Shown here: in pieces, positions 52,674-61,549 of the stretch | Layout: each line of letters starts with the position of its first letter | Position numbering within the stretch: position 1 is the stretch's first letter | Source: Flavobacterium flevense | Lineage (GTDB): Bacteria > Bacteroidota > Bacteroidia > Flavobacteriales > Flavobacteriaceae | DNA length: 64,000 nucleotides | Assembly: GCF_900142775.1 (NCBI RefSeq) | Contig: NZ_FRCC01000006.1 | Span: 62,001 to 126,000, forward strand | Direction of reading: 5' to 3' | Translations under genes and position numbers: made by a program | The notes under the pieces: generated by a model | What the model saw: the letters and a program-made list of their open reading frames with translations, nothing else | What the model was told of the DNA's origin: nothing | Database searches by the model: none

Positions 52674-53105
52674 TGTTGTTTCTGTTTTTGTACCATTAGC
52701 TATGACTCATTTATACTGGCTACAAAATAGCGCCTATACACCCAAAAGCGGATAGATTGTCGCTATTTTACTTGCGTATTATTTTGCTTTTCTCAAATAT
52801 ATAAAATATTCCTACAATATTGAAAGATTATAAGTTTCGGATTTTGATAGTGAGATTGCTTCATTCTTCGCAATGACTTTGATTGCGGAGTTTGTTTGCG
52901 TTAAGGATGGAAGCGGCATCCTTTTATGAATCTCGTTTTTTAACGAGAGGAATAAAAGATATAGCGTACAGCCTGACCTCGTTGAAAAATCTAAATTTTA
53001 AATATGATTTTTTTCAACGAGGGAACGCCCAAAAAACAACAACCTCTTTTAAAAGGATAAAAGAGGTTGTCAATGGCAATATTTCGATTTGTAAGCTATT
53101 GGATT
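52674..53105. other. intergenic region with repeat elements and the TonB receptor terminator
   Basis: This 432-base gap contains a reverse copy of the GAAGCAATCTC repeat module at about 52850-52871, a structured element at 52903-52985 with a TCTCGTT-TTTT-AACGAGA hairpin, a perfect 13-base inverted pair (52977-52989 and 53010-53022), and the receptor terminator. Confidence 0.65.
53040..53069 (-). terminator. terminator of the TonB-dependent receptor gene
   Basis: Arms CAACCTCTTTT (53040-53050) and AAAAGAGGTTG (53059-53069) with an eight-base loop, about 40 bases past the receptor stop codon on the minus strand. Confidence 0.75.
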
Positions 53106-55277
53106 TTAATGTTCTTTATTCCCAAAAGGCTTTATGATAATTCCCAGACTGAAAATAAATCCGTCAGTAGGAGCATAAATCTCCGGAAATGCGGGCTTGT
53201 CGTGTGTAGGTAAAACCAATGGTGAAAAGCGACTTTGTCTTCGGTCAGTGAAATTCTCAAAATTAGTAAAGAGTGCTCCCCATTTGAAATTTCGCATCAG
53301 TAAAAATCCCATTGTGGTATAATCAGTGGTTTTAGTTCCATTTGATAATAATTGCCGTCCAGTGTAATAGGTTTCAAAACCAATGCGCCAGGCTTCACTT
53401 TCATACATAATTACACTTCCCACATTGTGCTTGGGAGTTAACGGTTTTTGTGGGTTTCCGGCTAAATAATGCAAACGGGCATCAATAAAAGCATAGTTTA
53501 AAAACCATTTAAAATCCTTGTAAGTGAACTTAATATTGGTTTCGGCACCTTTACTCAAAATAACTTCTGAAGCATTTTCGAATTTGAAATTAGTTCCGGA
53601 GCTATTTAATAATAAGGCATTTTGAATAGCAGTCACGTAGAAAAGCTGGTTTGCCGAGAATCCAATTTCGCCAAAACGCTTTTGGAAATTAAAATCATAA
53701 TTCACTCCATAAGAACGTTCGGCTTTTAGATTTTCTTTGTCAATTCCCAACACATTTTCAAAGTTGATGGATTCGGCTTCTTCGGTAAAAATATCAGGGA
53801 TTTTGTACCCTAATCCACCACCAATCCGGCTCGAAATTCCGTTCTCATTTTTGTACAATACAGAAATCCTTGGTAAAGGAAAAAATCCCCAATCAGCATT
53901 ATAATCCGTACGTAATCCGGTTTCTAAAATCCAGTTTTCGCTAATGTCAAAGATGTTATTGGCAAACAAACCATAGGTAAATTCTTTTTGATCGCGTTGC
54001 AATAAAGCATCATCAGCTTCATCAAAATCAACCGAATAGGCATTGGCACCCAAAATCCAATCGGTTTTAGCATGGGCTCTTTCGTAACTTATTTCGGTAA
54101 ACGTATTGATTTGCTTTCCGCTAAAATTAAAATCAGGCACTTGCAACGAACGGTCAAAATAAGAAATACTGTTTTTGATATTGAAATTGCTCAGTGAATC
54201 CAGCTGGGTTTTGTATACCGCCTGAGTGCTTAAACGCTTAGAAACATTGTCTTCGGTGTATTGATGAATACCGTTTTGCTGATTTTTAATTGTAGTCATA
54301 TCGCCTCCAATCCGGTCATCATAAGTCCCGTTAACACCCAGCCAAAAAGTAGTTTTCTCGGAAGGATAATAAAAGAATTTGGGATTAAAAGAAATGGATT
54401 TTGTTTGAGGTAAATTACTAAAATCATCATCTTCGGGATCATAGGCTTTTTGATAATGTGCCGAACCGTATAGTGTTGTCCCAAATTTTTGATTTCGCTT
54501 ACTGTAAAACACATTCGCCGTACTTCCTAAAGCATGGGTTTGAGTGAGCATAATGTCTAAAGCCGGTTCTTCATCGGGAGTTTTCGAAACCATATTGACT
54601 AATCCGGCAATAGCGCCACCGCCATACAGTGTAGAAGAACTTCCTTTGATAATTTCAAATTGTTGTAAATCTAAAGGCGGAATCTGCATAATACTCAATC
54701 CACTGGAAAAACCGGAATACAATGGAAAACCGTCTCTTAAAAGTTGGGTGTAACGTCCGTCAAGACCTTGGATTTTAATGTTCGAATTACCGCTGCTCAA
54801 CGAAGTTTGCTGCATTTGGATACCGGTGCTTTCACGCAAAACCATCGAAATATTGGTTGGATTCATCGTCGCTTTTTCTTCTAATTCTTCGCTATTGATA
54901 AATTCAATACGGGTTGGGATTTTTCTAACGGTTCTGCTGGTGCGCGACGTTTGTAAAACCACTTCTTCGAGTTCGTTTTCATTGGGTTCCAAAGTAAATA
55001 TAAAAACGGACTGACCCGGAATTTGGATGGTTTTTTTCAAGGTTTCAAAACCCAGATAAGAAATAATTATGGTTTGTTTTCCATTGGAAATATTCGAAAA
55101 CTGGGCTTTTCCCTCAGCATCCGTAACAGCCGATTTTTTGTCTGATTCGAGGTATACATTGGCACCAATTACCGGTTCGTTTTCAGAAACTACCTGTATT
55201 TGTAGAGCAGTTGTTTGTGCCTTTATTCCAAGGCATGATAGGAGTAGGAGCATGGCGCTCAAAAGGAATTTATTCAT
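53106..55277 (-). CDS. TonB-dependent receptor
   Basis: A 723-residue outer-membrane receptor with a signal peptide (LSAMLLLLSCLGIKAQ) and a carboxypeptidase-like domain at about 22-105 (EPVIGANVYLESDKKSAVTDAEGKAQFSN). The plug domain (about 115-235) has IKIQGLDGRYTQLLRDGFPLYSG and SSTLYGGGAIAGLVNMVSKTP, and a 22-strand-type barrel ends in FSLGIIIKPFGNKEH. There is no SusD partner, so it looks like a siderophore-, metal- or vitamin-type receptor. A small exported Cys/His-rich protein is encoded upstream on the same strand, which suggests a metal-linked role. Confidence 0.93.
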   Translation of the reverse strand: MNKFLLSAMLLLLSCLGIKAQTTALQIQVVSENEPVIGANVYLESDKKSAVTDAEGKAQFSNISNGKQTIIISYLGFETLKKTIQIPGQSVFIFTLEPNENELEEVVLQTSRTSRTVRKIPTRIEFINSEELEEKATMNPTNISMVLRESTGIQMQQTSLSSGNSNIKIQGLDGRYTQLLRDGFPLYSGFSSGLSIMQIPPLDLQQFEIIKGSSSTLYGGGAIAGLVNMVSKTPDEEPALDIMLTQTHALGSTANVFYSKRNQKFGTTLYGSAHYQKAYDPEDDDFSNLPQTKSISFNPKFFYYPSEKTTFWLGVNGTYDDRIGGDMTTIKNQQNGIHQYTEDNVSKRLSTQAVYKTQLDSLSNFNIKNSISYFDRSLQVPDFNFSGKQINTFTEISYERAHAKTDWILGANAYSVDFDEADDALLQRDQKEFTYGLFANNIFDISENWILETGLRTDYNADWGFFPLPRISVLYKNENGISSRIGGGLGYKIPDIFTEEAESINFENVLGIDKENLKAERSYGVNYDFNFQKRFGEIGFSANQLFYVTAIQNALLLNSSGTNFKFENASEVILSKGAETNIKFTYKDFKWFLNYAFIDARLHYLAGNPQKPLTPKHNVGSVIMYESEAWRIGFETYYTGRQLLSNGTKTTDYTTMGFLLMRNFKWGALFTNFENFTDRRQSRFSPLVLPTHDKPAFPEIYAPTDGFIFSLGIIIKPFGNKEH

Positions 55278-55450
55278 TTGAAATGAAATTTTATAGTCCG
55301 TTTGAATTTATTGAAACGATTTCTTATGTCAGTTTTAGCTAATAAACAAACTCTTCGACAAGCCCAGTGTGACAGCTAGACTAAAACAAATTCAATTAAA
55401 TTTAAATAGACTTTAATTAATTAAAAAAGTGGACAAAATGTCTTGGTATT

Positions 55451-55768
55451 TTAACTAATTAACTGAGGAGGTTGCCAAATAGCAGCAACAGAATCAAATT
55501 GATAATTTGACTGATAAGAGGTTACTACTACATTAGAAATTTTAGTATGGATTCTAAAAGTATAGATTTTAATGCTTTCAAAAGTTACCGACATCCCGCA
55601 ACAGCTGCAAATACAAGTCACAGGACAGGAATCATCATGATCTTCCTGATGATTGTGATTAAGACTCATGTTATCTTTTTTCAGGTCTTCGGCATTACTT
55701 CCGTCAGAGCATGGTTTTAAAGATAAAACAAGTATTAAAAGTGATAATATGAAGGTACTTATTTTCAT
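55451..55768 (-). CDS. DUF6660-like exported Cys/His-rich small protein
   Basis: A 105-residue protein with a signal-like hydrophobic start (TFILSLLILVLSLKPCSDG), then a His/Asp-rich stretch (NHNHQEDHDDSCP) and a cysteine cluster (CPVTCICSCCGMS). The pattern matches DUF6660 proteins, which in related genomes lie next to TonB receptors. The clustered His and Cys suggest metal binding, perhaps copper or zinc, which is an inference. It precedes the receptor gene by about 170 bases on the same strand. Confidence 0.8.
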   Translation of the reverse strand: MKISTFILSLLILVLSLKPCSDGSNAEDLKKDNMSLNHNHQEDHDDSCPVTCICSCCGMSVTFESIKIYTFRIHTKISNVVVTSYQSNYQFDSVAAIWQPPQLIS

Positions 55769-55936
55769 TAGGGCACGAAGTTAAAAAATCTATCGCATAT
55801 TTTTGTTGAAATTGCAAAAAAGGATTTTTGAGCTATTGCATAAGAAATTTTTTCCCCGCTCTAAAGGGTGAAAATTTCTTGAAAATTCATCAAAATTACG
55901 ACCTTTAGGGTTTAGGGGAATTAATTTTGATGAATT

Positions 55937-56395
55937 TTAAGTATTATTTCTTTTATAAAAGATATAATCGGTATTAATGGGCTCAATTCCATTGGCTTTC
56001 AAATCACTTGCAATTTGTGCTCTGTGATAAGTAGCATGATTAATTACATGAAAAATCACATCCTGAACCGTATTAGAAAATTCAATTCCTTTAGAGTTTT
56101 TATAGATTATTTGTTGGCTTAATTCGGTGTTATTTAAAATTTGTAAGCTTTTGTTATAATTATTTTCATTATGATTTTTAAGATTTTCGAATGGTCGAAT
56201 TTCCCAAACATCTACAGCATTTTTTTCGTTGAGAATGCGTTGATTCCAAATTTCTTGTGCATTAATCAAATGATTCAATAACAAGATTGATTTTTCAGGA
56301 ATAACTGTATTGCTGTTTTCGAATAATTGAATGAGTTCCTGATTGAAATGATAATTATATTCGAATGCGTCTTTAAAGAAAGTGCTGGTTTCCAT
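55937..56395 (-). CDS. DinB family protein
   Basis: A 152-residue four-helix-bundle protein. DinB-type metal-site histidines are expected in LLLNHLINAQEIWNQRI (first helix pair) and in VQDVIFHVINHATYHRAQIASDLKANGIEP near the C-terminus. Proteins of this fold include thiol-dependent transferases and uncharacterised stress proteins, so the substrate is open. It is a single gene, divergent from the SulP gene, with a long inverted repeat between them. Confidence 0.9.
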   Translation of the reverse strand: METSTFFKDAFEYNYHFNQELIQLFENSNTVIPEKSILLLNHLINAQEIWNQRILNEKNAVDVWEIRPFENLKNHNENNYNKSLQILNNTELSQQIIYKNSKGIEFSNTVQDVIFHVINHATYHRAQIASDLKANGIEPINTDYIFYKRNNT

Positions 56396-56484
56396 TTGGT
56401 GTATTGTTTATTGTGAATCAGGGTTAAAAATAAACTATTTTCTTTTTAAATGTTACAAGAAAAAGGAGTTGAAGTAGTAGTTTG

Positions 56485-56568
56485 AATTGCCTCCAGCTTC
56501 AGCTGGAGTAAAAGAAATCAATGTAGAATTGGCTTTAGCCAAAGAGCTAGCTGAAGCTGGAGGCAATT
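56485..56568. repeat. inverted repeat with perfect 20-base arms
   Basis: Arms 56485-56504 (AATTGCCTCCAGCTTCAGCT) and 56549-56568 are perfect reverse complements. A small inner hairpin GGCTTTAGCC lies between them. It sits in the divergent gap upstream of the DinB and SulP genes, so it could be a mobile palindrome rather than a terminator. Confidence 0.8.
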
Positions 56569-56678
56569 AATCTTTTGAAAATAGAATATGCTGGATAGTT
56601 ACAAAAAACTTACTTTTGCAATTCTTAGAAAAAGCCCACTAATTGTCAGGCTTTAATATTATAATCTTCCACAAAAGA

Positions 56679-58211
56679 ATGAAACCATATTTTACCCTAT
56701 TCGACTTTTCGCAAAAAGTAAATTATAAAACTGAGATTTTAGCAGGATTAACAGTAGCTATGACTATGATTCCGGAGTCGCTTTCCTTTGCTATTTTGGC
56801 AGGATTTCCACCATTGGTGGGGTTGTATGCAGCTTTTATTATGGGATTGGTAACAGCCATTTTTGGCGGACGTCCAGGTTTAGTTTCCGGTGGAGCAGGA
56901 GCCACGGTAATTGTTTTGATTGCATTGATGAAATCACATGGTTTGGATTATGTTTTTGCAGCAGTAGCTTTAGCGGGAGTCATCCAGATTTTGATAGGTT
57001 TGTTTAAATTAGGGAAATTCATTCGCTTAGTACCACAGCCAGTCATGTTTGGTTTTGTAAATGGTTTGGCGGTGATTATTTTCATGTCGCAACTAGAACA
57101 ATTTAAAACAATTGTCAATGGAGAAAGTATTTGGTTATCCGGAAGTCCGTTGTACATAATGATTGGTTTAGTAGCACTAACAATCGGAATTGTACTTGGT
57201 TTTCCAAAAATAACTAAAGCTGTTCCAGCTTCTTTGGTAGCTATTATAGTAGTTTTTGCGTTGGTTCTGGGATTTGGAATCGAAACTAAAACTGTCGCTG
57301 ACATTGCATCGGTAAGCGGAGGATTTCCGCCTTTTCATATTCCGAATGTTCCTTTGAATTTAGAAACCTTACAATTGATTCTTCCTTATGGTTTAATTAT
57401 GGCCAGTGTGGGCTTAACCGAAGGTTTGTTGACGTTAAATTTAGTAGACGAAATTACCGGAACTAAAGGCAACGGAAACAGAGAATGTGTAGCACAGGGA
57501 AGTGCTAATATACTGAATGGATTTTTCTTTGGAATGGGTGGTTGCCCAATGATTGCACAAACATTAGTGAATTTATCTGCCGGTTCCAGAGCGCGTTTAT
57601 CCGGAATCGTAGCAGCGTTAACAATCCTTTGTATTGTGCTGTTTGGAGCTCCTGTTATTGAAAAATTACCAATGGCAGCCTTAGTAGGTGTGATGATTAT
57701 GGTGGCAATAGGCACTTTTGAATGGATCAGTTTCCGAATCATCAATAAAATGCCAAAACAGGATATTTTTGTTGGCGTTCTGGTAGCGGTTATTACAATT
57801 ATGATGCACAATTTGGCTTTAGCCGTATTAATAGGAGTAATCATTTCGGCATTAGTTTTTGCATGGGAAAGTGCGAAACGCATTCGGGCTAAAAAATATA
57901 CTGATGATAAAGGAGTGAAACATTATGAAATATATGGTCCGTTATTTTTTGCTTCAACAACTGCTTTTGCAGAAAAATTTGATGTATCGAATGATCCGGA
58001 TGAGGTAATTATTGATTTTAAAGAAAGTAAAATTGCCGATATGAGTGCCATTGATGCCGTAAACAAAATTACGGAGCGTTATGCAAAAGTAGGTAAGACG
58101 GTACATTTACGCCATTTAAGCGAAGACTGTCGTCAATTATTACAAAATGCACAGGGAATTATTGAGGTTAATATTATGGAAGATCCTACTTATAAAGTGG
58201 TTTCGAATTAA
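56679..58211 (+). CDS. SulP family anion transporter with STAS domain
   Basis: The ATG at 56679 (MKPYFTLFDFSQKVNYK) gives 510 residues; a TTG 36 bases earlier was not preferred. The membrane domain has the SulP motif AGLTVAMTMIPESLSFAILAGFPPLVGLYAAF, then GRPGLVSGGAGATVIVL and GFVNGLAVIIFMSQLEQF. A C-terminal STAS domain covers about residues 415-505 (EVIIDFKESKIADMSAIDAVNKI). Relatives import sulfate, bicarbonate or dicarboxylates, so the anion cannot be fixed from sequence alone. It is monocistronic. Confidence 0.93.
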   Translation: MKPYFTLFDFSQKVNYKTEILAGLTVAMTMIPESLSFAILAGFPPLVGLYAAFIMGLVTAIFGGRPGLVSGGAGATVIVLIALMKSHGLDYVFAAVALAGVIQILIGLFKLGKFIRLVPQPVMFGFVNGLAVIIFMSQLEQFKTIVNGESIWLSGSPLYIMIGLVALTIGIVLGFPKITKAVPASLVAIIVVFALVLGFGIETKTVADIASVSGGFPPFHIPNVPLNLETLQLILPYGLIMASVGLTEGLLTLNLVDEITGTKGNGNRECVAQGSANILNGFFFGMGGCPMIAQTLVNLSAGSRARLSGIVAALTILCIVLFGAPVIEKLPMAALVGVMIMVAIGTFEWISFRIINKMPKQDIFVGVLVAVITIMMHNLALAVLIGVIISALVFAWESAKRIRAKKYTDDKGVKHYEIYGPLFFASTTAFAEKFDVSNDPDEVIIDFKESKIADMSAIDAVNKITERYAKVGKTVHLRHLSEDCRQLLQNAQGIIEVNIMEDPTYKVVSN

Positions 58212-58250
58212 TACCAATTTCAAAGGCAATGACAATAGCAAAATTCAATA

Positions 58251-59198
58251 TCAATTTCTAGCATAATCCTGATAAATTTTATCAACAGGAATGTTGTTAG
58301 CATCGCCGTCATGAACAATTAACCGGTAACGTAAAACAGTTGGCTTTTTATTCGATAAAGGAACTGCTTTAGCTCCCGGAAAAGGATAAACAGCATTTTG
58401 CATACTTTTTTTAGCCCGTAAAATCCAGGGATTTTTAGCACCCGGATTGTTTGGATTACACAAAATAGTCAGTCCGGCTTTATTCCCGTTTTTTCCTATA
58501 GAACCTGAAATATCCATCCATTCGCTGGCAGGAATAGGAAGATTCGTTGGGGTGATTTTTCCTGATGGATCTGTAAAAACAATGTCATCGCTCAGGCGAA
58601 TTCGAGGCGAAAAACCACCGTAGCCTTTGTCGTCTTCTGAACCGCCTATTTTCATATTGGGTTCGAGTGCCAATAATGCAATTTCAATATCAATCAGACG
58701 GTAATGCTGTTGTCTTGGATGTACTTTAATAGTTGTTGTTTCTTTTACAAAAGCTTTTTGTTTGCCTTTTTTGTCTTTCCACAATGGAGATTTCCAAAAA
58801 ACGGTAGTTTGTATTGCTCTACTATCGTCTTTTTGTTTTTTTTCTTTTACAGCAGCAACTTCCCAACTGAAATTTTCTATTTCCCAGCCGTCACCTATTC
58901 GCTTATCGCCAATATACAATTGATGCCATGCCCAGAAAATTCCCCGATGATGCAAATGATCAGCCGGAAAATCCTCCGTTAGAACGGTTCCATCCAAAGT
59001 GTATAACGGATGAATGTAATTCGAACGAATGTATTTTCCGTTAACTGACTTTTCAGAAGCCTGATAGGTTAAAATGCTGTCTTTGCCTTCGGTAAAATAA
59101 CTTTGATTTTTTTTAATTTTTAAATTGATTTGGGCAAAACTAATTTGGCTCAAAAGGAATACAGTAAAGAGCAGACTGACTTTTTGGGTTACAATCAT
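58251..59198 (-). CDS. secreted DUF6807 (PmoA-like) protein
   Basis: A 315-residue protein with a signal peptide (VSLLFTVFLLSQISFAQ). The family region shows IRSNYIHPLYTLDGTVLTEDFPADHLHHRGIFWAWHQ, GGSEDDKGYGGFSPRIRL, WMDISGSIG and ILCNPNNPGAKNPWILR. DUF6807 proteins occur in many Bacteroidota and Planctomycetota sugar loci next to Gfo/Idh/MocA oxidoreductases, and their activity is not established. Its start overlaps the SRPBCC gene stop by four bases, so it is read together with the arsR-SRPBCC genes. Confidence 0.85.
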   Translation of the reverse strand: MIVTQKVSLLFTVFLLSQISFAQINLKIKKNQSYFTEGKDSILTYQASEKSVNGKYIRSNYIHPLYTLDGTVLTEDFPADHLHHRGIFWAWHQLYIGDKRIGDGWEIENFSWEVAAVKEKKQKDDSRAIQTTVFWKSPLWKDKKGKQKAFVKETTTIKVHPRQQHYRLIDIEIALLALEPNMKIGGSEDDKGYGGFSPRIRLSDDIVFTDPSGKITPTNLPIPASEWMDISGSIGKNGNKAGLTILCNPNNPGAKNPWILRAKKSMQNAVYPFPGAKAVPLSNKKPTVLRYRLIVHDGDANNIPVDKIYQDYARN

Positions 59199-59698
59199 TT
59201 AGTCATTTGATTTAAATAGTCATCTAAATTACCCAATGCCATCGTGAATCCTTCCTGGAATCCCATAGCGATAATTTGTTCCAGGTCGGCTAGTTTTTCA
59301 TATTGAGCTACAATATTTACAGTTGTAGTTGCTCCGTTTTCGGTAAATGTATTGTTCCATACGGTTCGGGGAAAATCAGTATTGATAGTTCCGTTTTCAT
59401 CGCAAAAAGCATCTAATCCTGAAAAAGATTTTTGTACATCTATTTTTTTATAATCATTTCTGCACCAGTGCGTTTCACCTTCAGGACTAACCATACCATA
59501 AAACCAAGTGCCACCTTCTCTAAAATCCATGGATTTGGTTTTTGTTTGATATGGCTTAGGTGCCCACCACAAATCTAAAATTTCGGGTTTAGTCCAGGCA
59601 TCCCAAACTAATGGCAGTGTGGCAGCAAATTCTCTTTTTACATTTACGGTATTGTTTTCTTTGTCAACAATAAAATCAAATTGTAGGTTCGTTTTCAT
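59195..59698 (-). CDS. SRPBCC (AHSA1/START-like) domain protein
   Basis: A 167-residue protein of the AHSA1-like branch: VNVKREFAATLPLVWDAWTKPEILDLWWAPKPYQTKTKSMDFREGGTWFYGMVSPEGE, followed by FTENGATTTVNIVAQYEKLADLEQIIAMGFQEGF. Such proteins bind hydrophobic ligands in a helix-grip pocket. It overlaps the ArsR-type regulator gene by 23 bases, an arrangement common for this pair in Bacteroidota and Firmicutes. Confidence 0.92.
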   Translation of the reverse strand: MKTNLQFDFIVDKENNTVNVKREFAATLPLVWDAWTKPEILDLWWAPKPYQTKTKSMDFREGGTWFYGMVSPEGETHWCRNDYKKIDVQKSFSGLDAFCDENGTINTDFPRTVWNNTFTENGATTTVNIVAQYEKLADLEQIIAMGFQEGFTMALGNLDDYLNQMTK

Positions 59699-60014
59699 CT
59701 GTTTTATTTTTAAGGTTTGCTAAAATAGTATCAAGTTCGTTAAATCGGTTTTCCCAAATGGCTTTAAACTGAGACAGCCATTGGTCAATTTCTTTCATTT
59801 TATCAAGTTCCAGCTGGTAAAAAATTTCCCTGCCTTTTTGTTTCTGACTGATGAGTTCACATTCTGTAAGAATTCGTAAATGTTTAGAAACAGCTTGTCT
59901 GCTGGTTTCAAAATGTTCTGCAATGGCATTAGGTGTCATCGCCTGAACAGCTATCAGACTAATAATAGCTCTTCGGCTTGGATCAGCAATTGCCTGAAAT
60001 ATATCTCTTCTCAT
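59676..60014 (-). CDS. ArsR family transcriptional regulator
   Basis: A 112-residue winged-helix protein: RRDIFQAIADPSRRAIISLIAVQAMTPNAIAEHFETSRQAVSKHLRILTECELISQKQKGREIFYQLE. It lacks the classic metal-binding CxCxxC, so it belongs to the non-metal group that partners AHSA1-like proteins. It likely represses its own operon of arsR, SRPBCC and DUF6807. A TTGCA-N7-TGCAA inverted repeat lies directly upstream at 60041-60057. Confidence 0.92.
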   Translation of the reverse strand: MRRDIFQAIADPSRRAIISLIAVQAMTPNAIAEHFETSRQAVSKHLRILTECELISQKQKGREIFYQLELDKMKEIDQWLSQFKAIWENRFNELDTILANLKNKTDENEPTI

Positions 60015-60040
60015 TTATTTTAAATTACGAAACTAATCAG

Positions 60041-60057
60041 TTGCAAATATAATGCAA
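60041..60057. promoter_or_regulatory. candidate ArsR operator
   Basis: Inverted arms TTGCA (60041-60045) and TGCAA (60053-60057) with a seven-base spacer, 27 bases upstream of the arsR start codon. Confidence 0.45.
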
Positions 60058-60148
60058 TTATTTGGTTGCGCAATTTTTTTTTAAAATTTTTTGTTTTAGT
60101 TGTAAGTTTTTAGAAATAATAACAACTAATATACTAAAATCAAAAATT

Positions 60149-60337
60149 ATGAAAACAGTTATTATCATGTTACTTTTTATAGTAGTGAGTTGTGGAAAAG
60201 AATCTTCACCCGAAGGAAGATCACAAATCAGAGACAGCAGACTTCAGGAACAGTTTGATAGTTTAAAGATTGAGAATAAGCAAATTAAAGAAGATTTGGA
60301 CTTGATCATCGAAAAATTAAATATAAAAAAGAAATGA
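60149..60337 (+). CDS. small predicted lipoprotein
   Basis: Starting at the ATG at 60149 the product is 62 residues: MKTVIIMLLFIVVSCGKES with a lipobox-type VVSC, followed by a charged coiled coil (RLQEQFDSLKIENKQIKEDLDLIIEKLNIKKK). It would be a short membrane-anchored helical protein. A longer frame from TTG at 60062 reads through the arsR intergenic region and is not favoured. It precedes the sigma factor gene by 42 bases. I do not recognise the family. Confidence 0.65.
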   Translation: MKTVIIMLLFIVVSCGKESSPEGRSQIRDSRLQEQFDSLKIENKQIKEDLDLIIEKLNIKKK

Positions 60338-60379
60338 AATTAGTTTATCTTGGTTGTATTCGAAAAGAAAATAATAAAT

Positions 60380-60862
60380 ATGGAGCCACTTGAAAAAGAT
60401 TTTTTAGAGATACTCTCACAGTACAATGCAATGCTCCATAAAATATGCAGGTTGTATCGGGATCACGCTGAAGATCGTGAAGATTTGTTTCAGGAAATAG
60501 TTTTTCAGCTGTGGAAATCTTATCCTGATTATAAAGGAGATTCAAAAGTAAGTACCTGGATGTATCGCATTGCTTTGAATACTGCTCTTGCTTCTTTTAG
60601 AAAGAAAACCACAACAATTAATTATCGTACTCAGTTGCCTGATTTTGCCGAAGAATCGCCAAGTGACGAAGCAGCAATAAGACAGGAACGATTATTTGCT
60701 GTTGTAAAAGTATTGAACGATAGTGAAAAAGCACTAATAGCGCTGTATTTTGAAGAGTTAAGTTATCAGCAAATTGCAGAGATTACAGGAATTAATGAAA
60801 ATTATGTGGGAGTAAAATTGAACCGGATTAAGACAAAAATTAAAACCTTATTAAATAAATAG
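60380..60862 (+). CDS. ECF-type RNA polymerase sigma factor
   Basis: Using the ATG at 60380 gives 160 residues. Region 2 is YNAMLHKICRLYRDHAEDREDLFQEIVFQLWKSYPDYKGDSKVSTWMYRIALNTALASFRK. Region 4 is VLNDSEKALIALYFEELSYQQIAEITGINENYVGVKLNRIKTKIK. It belongs to the sigma-70 ECF group of Bacteroidota. The following gene (2-base gap) encodes a four-helix membrane protein that is a likely partner or anti-sigma protein. Confidence 0.92.
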   Translation: MEPLEKDFLEILSQYNAMLHKICRLYRDHAEDREDLFQEIVFQLWKSYPDYKGDSKVSTWMYRIALNTALASFRKKTTTINYRTQLPDFAEESPSDEAAIRQERLFAVVKVLNDSEKALIALYFEELSYQQIAEITGINENYVGVKLNRIKTKIKTLLNK

Positions 60863-60864
60863 TT

Positions 60865-61416
60865 ATGGAAGCAGATGATTTAAAATCCGATTGGAAGTCA
60901 ATGGAACCCGTTTCCAGAGACAAAGAAACATTACTGCTGATGTTGCAGGAAAATCAGCATCCTGTTTTGAAATCAATTCGAAAACAAATTTTGTTTGAAA
61001 TTACGAGCTGGGTTCTTTTTTTGATAGTTTATTATTCGATGTTTGATGGAGCTGAAAAACCTGTTTGGGTGAATTTAGTTTTGATAGTAAGTTTGTTACT
61101 TCCAATATTTCACAGTTTATATGGCTATTATTATAACAAATACTTAACGAATAATTTGAATGTAAAATTGGCTCTTGAGCAACTTTATAACCGAATAAAA
61201 AAGTATGCGTTGCTATCTATTATTAGCAGAGTTGGTTTTATTTCAGGTTTACTGTTGTTTTTTACCTATAACATTCATTTTACTACGGCTAAATATTTTT
61301 TACTGCTGTTTTTAGGGGTTATTATTTTAGTCCAATTGGTAGTGCTGTACCGGATTTGGAACAGCAGAATTATACAAATTCGGAGCTGTATGGATGCTCT
61401 TGAGGATGTTAAATAA
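60865..61416 (+). CDS. membrane protein cotranscribed with the ECF sigma factor
   Basis: A 183-residue protein with a soluble N-terminus (DDLKSDWKSMEPVSRDKETLLLMLQEN) and about four transmembrane helices. The N-terminal DLKSxW-type segment is typical of small membrane partners of ECF sigma factors in Flavobacteriia. It lacks a recognisable zinc or ASD anti-sigma motif, so the anti-sigma role is inferred from the two-base gap and shared strand. The transcript probably ends before the gene at 61550. Confidence 0.7.
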   Translation: MEADDLKSDWKSMEPVSRDKETLLLMLQENQHPVLKSIRKQILFEITSWVLFLIVYYSMFDGAEKPVWVNLVLIVSLLLPIFHSLYGYYYNKYLTNNLNVKLALEQLYNRIKKYALLSIISRVGFISGLLLFFTYNIHFTTAKYFLLLFLGVIILVQLVVLYRIWNSRIIQIRSCMDALEDVK

Positions 61417-61549
61417 GACAAATCTTAAAATTGTATTAAAAATGCATTAAAAAATCACTAAAAGTGGGTATTGTAGTAAAACCTTAATTCCTATACTTTT
61501 ATTCCCTGAAAGAATAAGGTAATTAAGTGTTTAATCAACGATAAGCAAG

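Noticed and set aside
52883..53137. 84-residue plus-strand frame before the TonB receptor
   Set aside because: Covers a structured repeat element and terminators and overlaps the receptor 3' end.
56643..56678. TTG start for the SulP gene
   Set aside because: The ATG at 56679 gives the normal family N-terminus.
57386..57883. Long antisense frame opposite the SulP gene (and another at 56948-57304)
   Set aside because: Low-complexity Thr/Ile-rich translation fully inside a clear SulP coding frame; typical shadow frame.
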